Notes: a model not told the origin generated them from the sequence alone. A DNA stretch of 64,000 nucleotides from Poecilobothrus nobilitatus (GCA_947095535.1 OX352772.1:250098901-250162900), one strand, 5' to 3'. Numbered from the stretch's first letter, positions 30,736-42,536 are shown. Program-made: numbers and translations.

Positions 30736-31600
30736 GGTAAATCAAAATAGTATTTATCCAAATTTGTACATTTTCATTTGTATTGTAAAAACATTTGTTT
30801 GTATATTAATTTAAAATTTTTAAGAATTTAATAAAGATTTAAACAAAAAAAAAAAAAAATTCTACATGTAAAAGTAGACATTATTTACATAAACATATAA
30901 ACTAAGTATATACAGTTCTATACTTTCAATTTCTTTTATGATCATTGCATTTATCAGAATTTTAATAAATTCACAATAAATTCTTGTTATTACTTGAATA
31001 TTGTAATTTTTTAAAACCAGGAACTATACTATCATAGAATCATTCAACTTTTACGTTATATCCTTTTTATATCAATTCTTTGCTTTGATTAGATAACTAA
31101 TGATTTGTATACTCGTATATTAATTTAACAATAACAAAAACAAGTTTAGTTTAAAACTAGAAATTTTTGCATTATTTTTTATTCCATACAAAAACAAAAA
31201 CAAAAATAAACATAACCGCATATCAACAGTAAAGAGTATATCTTTAGTTTAGCCAGTTCCATATTTTTGATTTGCTGTTTGTTTTCTTTTTATTCATATT
31301 TTTTAAACATTCTTAATTAAAAAATAAAAAAATATCTTACACGCCATGCAGTCAGTTAATTAATGACTTTTGTTTTCTCTTTTCTTCTATAAATTCTTAA
31401 AGTAGAAAAACACAAATATCAATTTTAATGGTAATAAAAACTGAAGTAAATTTTTTGAATTTAAAATAATTGTGTTTCTTTAAATAAAAAAAAAGAGTAA
31501 AAGATTATGAAAATTAAAAGTGAACATTAGTTTTGCTAAAACATCATTATTAATAGATATTCTATATTTAAAATCAAATCATAAGTGATTGCTTTCAGAT
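30736..31600. other. Unit 1 AT-rich spacer
   Basis: No gene. The same spacer, with changes, follows the polymerase in the other units (e.g. TATACAGTTCTATACTTTCA at 30908, 41164, 52038, 58743; GATTTGCTGTTTGTTTTC at ~31268). It defines part of the macro-repeat. Confidence 0.8.
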
Positions 31601-33110
31601 AAAACATATAATAAAATTTTTTTTAGCGTTTTAGATCTCAAAGATGGATATTGGCAGAGCTAAATGACCCAGTGCTTTGTGCACATTTAGTACTATATAT
31701 GGGTGCTACAAATTTTTTCGCTACCATTTGGAGTCAACATAGAACTCGAAGTTTCCAGAAATATAACACCGAAAATTTTAAAGATATTAAACGAGTCAAA
31801 TATATATGGATGACGTGCAAATTGCAGCTGAAACAGAAAACGAACCTGACGAAATATTAATAAAAGCAGCGGAACATGCTCAAGAAAAAAATATAAAGTT
31901 TAATTTAGAAAAATTACAACATAAAAAAGCTAAAATTATATATTTGCGATATGTAATATCAACCAAAGGAATTGAAAAATAAAGAATTTGCTTGTTTAGA
32001 ACCACATACGAAATGTCTTGAAATAATTAAGACACTAATTGTTAATACTGAAGCATTTAAAACATTAGATCCCAAATTAAATCTAACTATTCAATGTGAT
32101 GCATCAAAAGATGGCCTCGGATGTTTCTTAATGCACAGATAGAAAAAGAATTACTTGCTCCAAATTTTACAAATTTATTTTTGGTAAAAGATTTGAAATA
32201 ATAACCGATCATAAGCTATTACTAGGAATAATGAACAAAGAAATTGGAAAAATTGTAAGCTTTCGATTACAAAGAATGAGAATAAGACTACTAAAATATA
32301 GCTTAAATTTTATGTACAAACCTGGAAAAGAACTCTATGTTGTAAACTACTTATTGAGGTATTATGGTAAAGTTGAAGATTCGGCTTAATATGTGATTTA
32401 GATGAGATGGTTCATTCGATTAATAAAGCTATGAGAAGGAAAAACGATTCCAACTTAAAAATGAAAAAGATCCTGTATTAAAAAAATTAAAAGATATTGT
32501 TAAAAATGGTTGGCCTAGCAGTAAGAAGAATATTGATGAAGAAATAAGAGCATATTTTAAATTTAAAGATGTGATTGAACTAGAAGATAATATTTTGTTT
32601 CTCAAAGAATTATGGTTCCATTGATAATGAAACATGAAATTTTGGAAAAATTGCATCAGTCACACTTAGGGATAGAGAAGACAAACTTAAGTGCACGTAG
32701 TACTGTATATTGGTCAGCAATAAATGAAAAGATAGAAACACAAATTACGAATTGCCCTACGTGCCAGAAATTCAAAAATGCAAATCAAAAAGACAAATTA
32801 ATATATCACAATATTCAAAAATTACCATTATGCAAAATAAGCTTGGACTTCATGGAACATAGTAAAATAATTACCTAATTGTAACTGATTTTTATTCAAA
32901 ATACATAGATGCAATAAGAGTTAATAGTAAAATAGCCAATGTTGTAATTAGTACACTTAAATCATTATTTGGTGCTCATAGAATACCAAGAGATTACCAA
33001 GTCCGTACTACGCAAAAGCAAATGTTATAGCTAAAATGTTATCATTACAAACAGTAAAGAGTAACATATACAAATATACAAATGTTATCAGTACAAAGAG
33101 TAAAGAGCAT
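31600..33110 (+). mobile_element. Ty3/Gypsy pol fragment, unit 1
   Basis: RT starts at VLDLKDGYWQ (~31628), then a region with LPFG, and ATGGATGACGTG (MDDV) at ~31807. RNase H: QCDASKDGLGCFLM (~32094-32135); its lower part has ITDHKLLLGIMN and YKPGKELYV. The integrase zinc-binding domain is at ~32612-32790 (HEILEKLHQSHLG ... CPTCQKF, HHCC type). The core begins DFYSKYIDAIRV (~32888) but breaks off after IPRDYQ and resumes with YYAKANVIAKM, so most of the catalytic core is gone. There is no LTR, gag or protease. Many stops and frameshifts. Confidence 0.85.
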
Positions 33111-33240
33111 GATATTACTTTCTTATTTATTTTTGAACTTTTAACTTAAAACTTGATTTTATACTAAGGTATTTATTTTATTCATAATTTTTTAATTTAT
33201 AAAAATAAATAATATAATTAAAAATAATTAATAAAATTAT
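33111..33240. other. AT-rich junction between Gypsy and Penelope fragments
   Basis: Nothing coding. The equivalent stretch is present in units 2-4 (e.g. TTTTTGAACTTTTAACTT at 33131, 46481, 55168, 61246). Confidence 0.7.
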
Positions 33241-33289
33241 ATAACAAAAAATCGATTATTTATAAAAATTTTTTATTAATTATTTAGAA

Positions 33290-33345
33290 TGCATTTCGAT
33301 TCTTATACGCATCATCATCAGCTGTGACTAAACGAAAATATATGC
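33290..33345 (-). ncRNA. Hammerhead-ribozyme-like core at Penelope 3' end, unit 1
   Basis: On the minus strand CTGATGA (33315-33321) is followed after 17 bases by GAAA (33294-33297). GATGC and GAATC in between can pair as a short imperfect stem. TTTAG before and CTAAA after the core in units 2 and 4 could close an outer stem. Penelope elements are known to carry hammerhead motifs in their terminal repeats, so the position fits; the stems are weak. Confidence 0.3.
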
Positions 33346-33601
33346 AATAGAAATTAATTAAACTTTTGAAAATTAAATGTAACAAAACATAAAAATAAAA
33401 ATAAAATGTCAAATGTGAAAGTTCATATTAAATTTAAAAAAATTAAAATTAAAAATTTAGCCAAATTAAATATAAAATTTTTTTTTTTTAATTTAAATTA
33501 AAATTATAATCAAATTTAAAATTAAGTTACATTAACTAAAATAATTAAAACTGAAATAAAATGAAATAAAATTGTGTAAAAGTGTATTTGTCAAAATAAA
33601 A

Positions 33602-34345
33602 ACAAGTAAAAGTAACAGTAAGTCGATGCAGCCGACTTATTTATATCCTACACCCAAAAAAATTCAAATTAAATTAAAAATCCATAAGTTATTTTAGTTA
33701 GGTATTTAATATAACTAAGCTAAAAAAATAAATGCTTTTTCAACCTTTGTACAAAATTTCAGATTTCTATCATTATTAAATTCGAAAATATGCTTGTTAG
33801 GTCTTGGGAAGTGTGTGAAGGCACGCGAACCACCACCCCCATTCATCTCAAATTTTAGAAACATCAACAGGGTAGAACATTCTTATTACAAATTTCAAGT
33901 TTATATATTTATTAATTTCGAACATATGCTTGTTTGGTCTTAGGAGTTGTGTGGCAGATATCCGAACAACCATTCTAATTCATCTTAAATTTTGAACAAA
34001 TCAGGGATTCAGGAAACAACACCCTAGTACCAAATTTGAAGTTCCTATCTTTATTTATTTCGAAGATATGCTTGTTCGGTTTTGGGAGTTGTATGGGAGG
34101 TACCCGAACGACCACTCCAATTCATCTCAAATTTTAGGCAAATTAGGGATTTGGGAAACAGCACCCTCGCATCAAATTTGAGGTTTCTATCTTTATTAAT
34201 TTCGAATATATGCTTGTCCGGTTTTGGGATTTGTATGGGAGGTATCCGAACAACCACTCCAATTCATCTCAAATTTTGGGGATATCAGGGATTCAGATAA
34301 ACACACCCTCGTACAAAATTTTAAGTTTCTATCTTTATTAATTTC
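33602..34345 (-). mobile_element. HINE fragment (3' end and central repeats), unit 1
   Basis: The left edge ACAAGTAAAAGTAACAGTAA then GTCGATGCAGCCGACTTA (hairpin) and ATCCTACACCC is the reverse complement of the 3' end of the HINE at 13290-13376. Inside are four to five units of ~140 bases marked by AATTCATCTCAAATTTT (at ~33842, 33980, 34120, 34258) and TATGCTTGTTCGGTTTTGGG. They are distant relatives of the 146-bp unit. The 5' end is missing: the fragment runs straight into Penelope sequence at ~34345. Confidence 0.75.
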
Positions 34346-35090
34346 GAAAATATGCGTATTAGGTCTATTAGTTCTGATAAAATATCTTTTCTATTAATTC
34401 TGATTATTCTTTTAGTTTTTTCGCTTGGATTATACCCATTTATCTCTGCAACTTTTTTACAATATTCTTTCTCTTTTATGAAGTTTGACATTGAAAGGGG
34501 AAGCTTACACATTCTGTAAACTAAGCTTTGAAAACTAGCCATCTTGATGTATCTCAAAGTGTGCGTCGGTTTCCTGTAAATATCTATTTTCCATTTGCTA
34601 TTTTTTCTTTTTATAAGTAAGAAATTAATCTTATTGTTCTTTTCCTCTTCCATTGTGAATTTAATTGTTGGATATTGACTATTTATTATTTCTAAAATTT
34701 TATCTATATCATTTTTCTTTATTATTGCGAAAACATCGTCTACGTATCTTATCCATCACTTAGGTTCGATTCAATAAGCCAATTTTTTTAAACATTCTAG
34801 AGCTTCTGTTATAGGAATATTAGGATATAATGCTTCTACATCGAATGAGACAATTATTTCACCTTCTTCATAGTTATATGTTTAATTTTCTCAACAAATT
34901 CATACGAATTTTCGACATATAGATCTTCTGGTTTTTTTAGTTTTTTAAATTCAGAAAGTATCCATTTTGTCAGAAAGTATCTATTTTGAGATAGGTTTTC
35001 TTTGAAACGTTTTGAAATTGAAATGTCTTTTTTCTTTGTTGGTTTGCTTTCAATTTAGAGTAGATAATTTAAATGCATTAATTTTTTTTT

Positions 35091-35600
35091 CTTACTCTAT
35101 TTTATTTTAATTATTTATATTAAAATTTTGTTGCATTTTCTTATAACTTAAAATTAACATCATACATTTCTTTTTTTTTTAATATTATTATTAATGAACT
35201 TAATTAATTTTTTTTTTGTAGCTTAAAACTTAACTTTTCTTTTTTTTTTGTTAGTAATTAATAATTATACATAAATTTAGGCACACTTAAAATATATACA
35301 CAATTTGGAATTCCTTCTACCTTAAAACTTAACTTTGCATAATTATTTTTATTATAATTGTTCTATTTTCTTTTTTGTTATTAATATTTTAACTTTAATT
35401 TTTCTACTTTTTAATTTTTTTATTTTGACGAATTTTAATTTTTTTAAAAATCACAAATATTGTTTTTGTTTAGAAACGTGCGGCAGAACTACACGTCAAA
35501 TGATCAAACAATAGATATCCGTCCTTTCAATACATTCACATTTTTTATGATATAGTATATGCTATAGAGAATGCTATGTTTACATTAAGCATTATTTAAG
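35091..35600. other. AT-rich unit-1-specific spacer
   Basis: Long T- and A-runs, no gene recognised. It is absent from units 2 and 4, where Penelope sequence is joined directly to the LINE. Confidence 0.5.
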
Positions 35601-36389
35601 TATGGCGTTTACATTACCCGTAGTTAATTAGAAATGATGTTGCTCACAGCGTTTTCTACAAATATAACTATTCCAACCAAATATTCCACTACCTTTGGAT
35701 AAAAATCATTATTACTAGGCACGTCATTCATTTATGTTACTTATACAGGTTTCCAAACTCTAGTGAACTGGTGTCTATTTCGGAGTTTAAAAATCGCACC
35801 AACCAGATTAATGAAATTTTGGAATAAATCCAGAATCTGAAATTGTGATTTCAATATCCATAATAGAAAATGGCTCCACTACTCCAATGACAATTCTCCC
35901 AGTCAAAACTTAATTGGGAAACAAGTTGGGCTTTTCGCTTCATTATTCCATCTTATTCAACTTGTTCAAAATCCCACTAGAATCCCCGACCGTGTAGACC
36001 AGGTTGGCCATTTTCTGGACCTGTTTCTGACTCCACATCCTGAGAAATATAAGGTCTCAGTTAGCTCTCCTCTTGGTTATTCGGACCACTGCTTGAGTAA
36101 TACTAGATTCGACCTTAGCACTCAGACCAGTCAAAGACTTGTCCCCAAAAAAATAGTATAGCGTTATAGCCATGCTAACTGGGAAAGTTTCAATGACTTT
36201 TTTAAAGCTTTCGATTGGTCTTTGTGATTTAGCAACAACAGAAATATTGACTTTGTAACCAATGCGATTAGTGAAATAATTCTCCTAGGGATGAGAGCCT
36301 ATATACCTCACTCTATGAAAAATATTAAAAGGCCACCCAAATCTTGGTTTAACCGCATTTGTGCAAATGCAATATCTAAACAAGGTAGA
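35600..36389 (+). pseudogene. Jockey-like LINE, unit 1: endonuclease C-terminal half and linker
   Basis: Blocks in several frames: RNDVAHSVFYKYN (~35636), WIKIIITRHVI, CYLYRFPNSSELVS (~35740), a decayed DFNIHN box near 35855, SCSKSH-type QLVQNPTRIPDR (~35955), FLDLFLTPHPEKYKVSVSSP and LGYSDHC (~36080, the catalytic SDH). The linker before the RT follows (RYSHANWESFNDFFKAFDW, RPPKSWFNRICANAISK). The order matches jockey-clade ORF2. Stops and frameshifts are frequent. It is interrupted at 36390 by a TIR element and resumes at 37658. Confidence 0.75.
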
Positions 36390-37657
36390 ATGTAAACCAA
36401 CGGTTTTTAAAAGCGCACATTTCCAAAACTCAATACAAACTGTTTAGAAGTGTGACTTACACAAAAATTTGAAAATTTCATGTAATAAGAAAAAATGTGA
36501 AAATAGGACATTTTTGAAATTTTGAGGGGCTATAAGTCCGGAGTCCTATATAACTAAGAAAAGCCGTTAACACTCGTAAAAATATATTATTGAACCTTTA
36601 ATTTTCATGTCTTACCGAAGAAAAATTTGTACAGGTGCCTAAGTTACAGGTGTCTAAAAATAGCAAATTTTCAATTTTTGAGGCGTAATAACTCTTAAAG
36701 AAGGGGTGCTACCAAAAAATTTTCTGAGGAAACTTATACTAATTCTAAAAGTTCTTTCTTGTCTCAAAATTTCAGGTTCCTATCTAAAGGGGTGCCGGAG
36801 TTATGAAAAAAGAAATTTCATGCAAAATGTGGTTTTCGCATAACGGTAAATTTAAATAGTAAATTACAAAATATTACATAATTTTGATATTGTTTTATAT
36901 AGATAATAAAATGTTCGATCTTCTGGCGGTTTTAGATTGCAAAATTATTAAGCAGAGCCCGAGATATATACATCTGAAAATGGGGCTTTTTCGCAATTTT
37001 GAAGAGCTGCAACTTTAGAACCCTTTACAATTAAAATAAACCTTTAACACACGTAAAAATATATTATTGTAGCTTTAATTTTTATATCTTGCAGAAGTAA
37101 AATGTGTACAGGTTTCTAAGTTACAGGTGCTTAAAAATAGCAAATTTTCAATTTTTAAGCCCTAATAGCTCATAAACAGGGGGTGGTCCGAAAAAATTTT
37201 CTGAGCAAACTTATACTAATTCTAAAAGTTCTTTCTTGCCTCAAAATTTCAAGCTTCTATCTAGAAGCGTGCCGGAGTTATGAAAGTAGAAAAATCATGC
37301 AAAATTTGGTTTTCACATAACGATAAATTTGAAAACTAAATTTAAAAAAATTGTATAATTTTCATATTAATTTACAAATATAAAAGAAATACCTGTCGAA
37401 TGACGTTTTCAGATTGAAAAAATCTTAAGCAGAACATAAGATATATGCATTTAGAAATAGGGCTTTTTCAAAGTTTGAGGGGCTGTAGCTCCGTAATGGG
37501 GGGGGCTACATGAAAAAGTTGTTCCACAAAATTATTTTTTTTATGAGACCTACCTATAGTTAAAATTTTTTTTCTCTATCTTTAACGGTGTAGAAGTTTT
37601 GTAAACTGTTGGACGGACTAATAAGCACATTTTTTCAAAATTTTTTTGGAAATGTGC
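36390..37657. mobile_element. Non-autonomous TIR element with internal ~477-bp tandem repeat
   Basis: It interrupts a LINE: the continuous LINE sequence is visible at 49455-49490. Near its ends lies the inverted pair GCACATTTCCAAAA (36415-36428) and TTTTGGAAATGTGC (37644-37657). Inside, a ~477-base unit is present just over twice (markers CGTAAAAATATATTATTG at 36574 and 37051; GTGCCGGAGTTATGAAA at ~36790 and ~37270; a GAGGGGCTGTAGCTCCG-like start at ~36523 and ~37475). The 25 bases outside the left TIR are unexplained. No coding sequence. Flanks AAGGTAGAA / AAAGTAGAA may reflect a target duplication. Confidence 0.65.
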
Positions 37658-39225
37658 TAAAAAGTAGAAGCTTTTCAAATCTACAAGAGTGATAAGACTG
37701 AAGCTAATAGGGCGAGCTATATCGCGGTTATAAACTGGTGTAAGAGAGTTATCAACAAGCAAAAGCACAACAGACAACAGACGTTGAGAAGACAACTTTT
37801 GCATCTTCCTAAAAATAACGAATCCTTTTGGACCTTTGCTAAGAGCCTTAACGCTAAAAGTGACGGTTCTTCGTCCTCGCCTTTGGTTGATAACAATGAC
37901 GAAATTGTTTCCGATCCCAAAGAAAAAGCAGATTTATTCGCGAAATGTTTCGCCTTCAACTCAACATTGCCCAAGTCAACACAAAGACCATGCATTCTTC
38001 CCAAGGTTAACTGCTCCTTAAGTAGAATTTCTTTCAGGAGTGGTGCACTTCTTAAAGCTCTTAAAAATTTGGATACAAAAAGTCAGTCGGTCCGGATGGC
38101 ATTACTGCCACAGCTTCAAAAATACTTTTTCTACTATTGCGAAACCATTGCGCAATCTCTTTCATTTATCCCTCTCTTCGGATGGAAGGCAGTACATATA
38201 CATCCCATTCCCAAAAAGAGAGAAAAAAGCGATCCCTCAAACTACGGCCCTATTGCTATCACTTCGGTCCTTTCCAAAATAATGAAAAATTTAATAAATA
38301 TAAAGCTTCTGAAATATCTACATAACAAAGGATTAATTCATAATGGTCAATATGGGTTCTGAACCCTGTGAAAGACTCAACATCAGCTTCCACCATACGG
38401 GAGAGACTGATGTTGTCGCTTTGGATATTTCTAAAGCTTTTGACCGAGTTTGGCATGATGCTTTAATTGTTAAATGCAAAGCAATGGGCCTCAGTGGTGT
38501 ATTTGTTAAATGGATTGGAGATTTTCTTTCCAATCGTTCGATTCGTGTTTTGGTTGATGGTTATTCTTCAGACCAATTCAAAATTAATGCTGGTGTATCG
38601 CAAGGATGTGTTCTCTCCCCGACACTTTTCCTAATATTTATAAACGATATTTTAAGCATAACCTCCTATCCAATACATAGTTTTGCAGACGACAGCACGC
38701 CCGTTGCTTCTTATGAAGACAACGCCTGTAAATATTCTGCTTCGCTTGAGCTAAATCTCGACTTGGACAAAATTTCTAATTAGGGCAAAATCAACAGAGT
38801 CGATTTTAGATCTAAAAAACTCAGTGATGTTTAGTTTCTCGGAAAAGAAACAATTCAATCCTACTTTAACTTTGCAAGGGAAAGTTTCGTAAGATGCGGG
38901 TGAGCTCAACAACTTGGACATGTAGCTAAATCAAAAATTAAGTTGGTCCAATCATATTTTTGGTACAGCTAAAGATGCAGCCAGATGTATGGGTTTCCAG
39001 TATCGTTGTAAAACCTTCTTTTCATCTTCTGATCTCCTTAATATCTATAAGACATATATAAGACCAAATATGGAGTACAATGCAGATATTTGGGCAGGAG
39101 CCTAGAAAACGGCATTGGGATTTGTCGATAAAGTACAAAATAGAGCAATTCGTCTAATAAACGATCCCCATTCGTCTAATAAACCATCCCCATTCGTTTA
39201 ATAAACGATTTTAATTTTACGGTAG
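37658..39225 (+). pseudogene. Jockey-like LINE, unit 1: linker, reverse transcriptase and 3' end
   Basis: Linker IYKSDKTEANRASYIAVINW (~37672). 37784-38362: PKNNESFWTFAKSLNAK, DPKEKADLFAKCF, then KNLDTKSQSVR where a frameshift hides SVGPDGIT. After it, VHIHPIPKKREKSDPSNYGP and GLIHNGQYGF. 38343-38783: DVVALDISKAFDRVWHDALI, INAGVSQGCVLSPTLF, HSFADDSTPVAS (catalytic FADD). The C-terminal tail is broken (MEYNADIWAGA, KVQNRAIRLINDP). At 39130-39215 a ~24-base unit containing CCCCATTCGTCTAATAAAC is tandemly repeated. Then polymerase sequence starts without a poly(A) tail, so this LINE is 3'-truncated or recombined. Confidence 0.85.
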
Positions 39226-40895
39226 CTATTATCATGGACATCCAAAATGTTTAACAAACCAGAGGGATATACCATTTCATGATAACTCTGGCGATACTTT
39301 GAATCTACGATATGAAAAAACATTAATAAGATCAGAGTTTATAAAATCATCTGGATATAAAGTTATTGAGATGTGGGAATGTGAATTCCGGGAGCTAATG
39401 ATACACAATGAAAATATGAGATATTTAGAAAATTATTCATTAATTAATAAGGTTCCTTTAAATCCTCGTGATGCATTTTATGGCGGAAGAAGGGGAAATA
39501 CTTGCACATATTATAAATGTAAACAAGGAGAAAAAATTAAATACATAGATGAATGTTGCTTATACCCATATGTTTGCAAACGAGGGAAATTTCCCATAAA
39601 CCATCCTAAGATTTATGTTGGAGAAGATGCCTGCTCCAAGATAAACAGAATGACTATTGACTAAATGTATTATTAAATGTAAAATCTTACCACCAACAAA
39701 TCTATTACACCCGTGTTACCTGTCAAACAAATTAATAAATTGATATTCTCACTTTATTACGTCATGTAGCACTTGTAGTGAACAAAAATATCAAGGAAAA
39801 TACTGTGAACATATAGACGATGAAAGAGCATTAGTAGAAACTTGGGTAATTGATGAAATTAAAAGGAAATGAAAAAGAGAATAAGCTTTTAAATATTTAT
39901 AAAGTTTGTGAATACAAAGCCGTAAAATATGACAATTGCAATGGTATTGATGGTTTATTCACTAAAATGATAAACAAATTTATAAAGATTAAAGAAGATT
40001 ACAAAGAAGCTTCTGAATGGCCAATAAAATGCCAAACTCAAAAAGAAAATGAAAAATATATTGATAGGTTTTTTGCAAAGGAGGAAATTAAATTAGAATA
40101 CGATAAAGTAGTTAATTACCCTGGTTTAGGATATTTTACTAAGATGATTTTACACTCATTCTGGGGAAAATTTGGGCAAAGGGAAAATCAACAACAAACC
40201 ACCATTATAAATCAACCTATTAAACTTTACGAGTTAATAACAAACCCCTCTATAGAAGTATGTCACATATTTCCAGTAAATGAAGAAAATATAGTGGTTA
40301 GCTGGAAATATAAAGAAGAAGCAGAAACTTCTTTATCTACTGTCAATGTAAGTATCGCTGCTTATACCACAACACATGCTCGTCTTCAACTTTACAGTTA
40401 TCTAGAGAAGCTGGGTAGTAGGGTATTATATTATGACACCGATTAAAGTGTTGTATATTAGCCGAGAAGGAGAATATGAACCAGAAATAGGTGAATTTAT
40501 AGGAGACATGACAGATGAGTTAGAGTGTTATGGTATAGGAAGTTATATTACAGAATTTGTAAGTGGTGGTCCCAAGCACTATGCCTACAAAATTTACCGT
40601 ACAAAAGATAATACAGAAAGAATTGTTTGTAAAGATAAAGGATTCTCTTTTAGTTATGAAGCTTCTCTAAAAATTAATTTTAATAGCATAAAAGAAGCAG
40701 TTTTAAATTCATTGAATTGCAGACACATACGTCATTTCAGAAAATATTCGTCGAAATTAAAGTCAAGATGTACTTTCGATTCCCGAAATAAAAAAATATC
40801 AACCAAAATCGGAAAAACGAAAATTTAATGAAGATGGTAGTTCTTTACCGTATGGATATACCGCATGGGCAGAAAAAAGCACATGTTGATAGGTA
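39226..40895 (+). pseudogene. DNA polymerase B 3' half, unit 2
   Basis: Starts YYHGHPKCLTNQ and keeps a 26-base piece (IPFHDNSGDTLNL) that unit 1 has lost. 39299-39664 has WECEFRELM, YIDECCLYPYVCKRGKFP (motif A with DxxSLYP changed to DECCLYP). 39850-40446 has ILHSFWGKFGQR (motif B). Motif C is interrupted: YYDTD is followed at once by TAA because GATTCAGTG became GATTAAAGTG (40440-40449). 40433-40828 has the remaining C-terminus. The lesions at motif C and at ~39865 are shared with units 3 and 4. Confidence 0.9.
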
Positions 40896-40994
40896 AATCA
40901 AAATAGTATTTATCAAAATTTGTACATTTTCATTTGTATTGTAAAAACATTTGTTTGTATATTACTTTAAAATTTTTAAGAATTTAATAAAGAT

Positions 40995-41100
40995 TTTAAT
41001 CAAATACATAGATAAATGTTCCTTATACCCATATCTTTGCAAACGAGGGAAATTTCCAATAAACCATCCTAAGATTTATGTTGGAGATGATGCAAAAGAG
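40995..41100 (+). repeat. Ectopic second copy of the polymerase motif A segment, unit 2
   Basis: IKYIDKCSLYPYLCKRGKFP then INHPKIYVGDDA is read about 1.45 kb downstream of the normal motif A, after the polymerase end. The nucleotide match to ~39537-39635 is close but it carries its own differences (TATCTTTGC versus TATGTTTGC). It is present in units 2-4, absent in unit 1. Confidence 0.85.
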
Positions 41101-42120
41101 AAGAAACAAAAAAAAATTCCACATGTAAAAGTAGATGTTATTTACATAAACATATAAACTAAGTATATACAGTTCTATACTTTCAATTTCTTTTATGATC
41201 ATTGCATTTATCAGAATTTTAATAAATTCACAATAAATTCTTGTTATTACTTAAATATTGTAATTTTTTAAAACCAGGAACTATACTATCATAGAATCAT
41301 TCAACTTTTACATTATATCCTTTTTATATCAATCACTTGCTTTGATTAGATAACTAGTGATTTGTATACTCGTATATTAATTTAACAATAACAAAAAAAA
41401 ATTTATTTTTTTTTTAGTTTAAAACTAGAAATTTTTGAATTATTTTTTATTCCATACAAAAACAAAAAAAAAAAATAAACATAAACGCAGACCAAGAGTA
41501 AAGAGTATATCTTTAGTTTAGAAAGTTCCATATTTTTGATTTGCTGTTTGTTTTCTTTTTATTCATATTTTTTAAACATTCTTAATTAAAAACTAAAAAC
41601 ATATCTTACACGACATGCAGTCAGTTAATAAATAACTTTCGTTTTCTCTTTTCTTCTATAAAATCTTAAAGTAGAAAAACATAAATATGTATCTATTCAG
41701 AAGAGACCACATTTTTTTATAAGCATGCTATTATAAAGAACAAGTTTTTTTTTTATTTTCATTTCCTTCAAATGCAAAATTTTTTTCTTATCAATTTTAA
41801 AGATGCTTTTACTACTTTTATATGTAAACCTAGTATTTAATCTTCAGTTATATAATTTTGTTTATTAAGGGCCGACCCTACTTTTAATAGCTTAACACTT
41901 GACTTCCTACCATACAACCATTTGGAACTTATAAGTTAACAACCCACACATACAACCTAACGTAATACCTCAACCAAAATAAATGTGCGGCTTATAGTAA
42001 CCAAGATACATAAAATCATTTGTTCAGTTCATTAACCCTGCCTGACAACTTACACAATATCAACAACCTTCACTTCCTACTATAAAACTATTTGGAAATT
42101 ATAAGTTAAAAACCTACGCA
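41101..42120. other. Unit 2 AT-rich spacer, with two copies of a ~190-bp subrepeat
   Basis: Contains the common spacer and then a less AT-rich part (from ~41870, GGGCCGACCCTACTTTTAAT). There CTTCCTACCATACAACCATT / CTTCCTACTATAAAACTATT and TTATAAGTTAACAACCCACA / TTATAAGTTAAAAACCTACG form a direct repeat of ~190 bases. No gene. Confidence 0.7.
42117..42120. repeat. Target-site duplication CGCA (left) of LTR element
   Basis: CGCA precedes the 5' LTR and recurs at 44415-44418 after the 3' LTR. Units 3 and 4 have the unoccupied CCTACGCATACAAC. Confidence 0.85.
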
Positions 42121-42536
42121 AGTTACATAATATTATGTTGACATAATGTAGCATGAGATATGTGTTGCTATAAAGTAGCATGATACATCATGTTGACACA
42201 ACTTAATATAATGTTGCATGGTATTGTGTTGGCATAATATTATAGTAGCTCATTCATCTTTTTTTGTTTTAAGCATTTTTATATTTTAACAATAACAGGA
42301 AATGCATTTAGCATTCCTGATTAGTTGATTTTATAAATTTTAAAAAACAACATTATTTTTTTGATGATCTTAGCACTAAGTTAATTTAAGCATATTAATA
42401 TATAAGTATAACTTTGTCAAATAAAATTCAGTCTTAAGACCGTTTTCAAACTATAAAGTTGAAAATTTAAAAATAAAATTTAAATACAAATTTAAATTTC
42501 TGCATTTAATTTTTACAAAAATTAAAACTCATAATT
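42121..42536 (+). repeat. 5' LTR
   Basis: 416 bases, AGTTACATAA...ACTCATAATT. Contains short direct repeats near its start (ATGTTGACATAATGTAGCAT / ATGTTGACACAACTTAATAT) and AATAAA at ~42422, a candidate polyadenylation signal. Confidence 0.9.

Larger units (their letters stand above)
33241..35090 (-). mobile_element. Penelope-like element, unit 1 (RT largely present, endonuclease replaced by HINE)
   Basis: Read on the minus strand: PEDLYVENSYEFVEKIK (~34915), SFDVEALYPNIPITEALECL (~34800-34850), RYVDDVFAIIKKNDIDK (~34700-34750), FTMEEEKNNKINFL (~34635), DIYRKPTHTLRYIKM (~34560) and EKEYCKKVAEINGYNP (~34440). These are the palm and thumb of Penelope RT; RKPTHT and YVDD are diagnostic. The GIY-YIG endonuclease seen in units 2 and 4 is missing here, replaced by the HINE piece at 33602-34345. 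The 3' end (33241-33360) keeps a hammerhead-like core. The RT is broken by stops (e.g. ~34770) and deletions. Confidence 0.85.

Noticed and set aside
31600..33110. A complete Gypsy element in each unit
   Set aside because: No LTR, primer-binding site, gag or protease is visible around the pol fragments; the LTRs at 42121 and 43999 belong to a separate insertion.
37550..38533. Several minus-strand and alternative-frame ORFs over the unit 1 LINE (and the same at 49410-49813, 55371-56145)
   Set aside because: They overlap recognisable LINE linker and RT coding on the plus strand and repeat wherever the LINE does.
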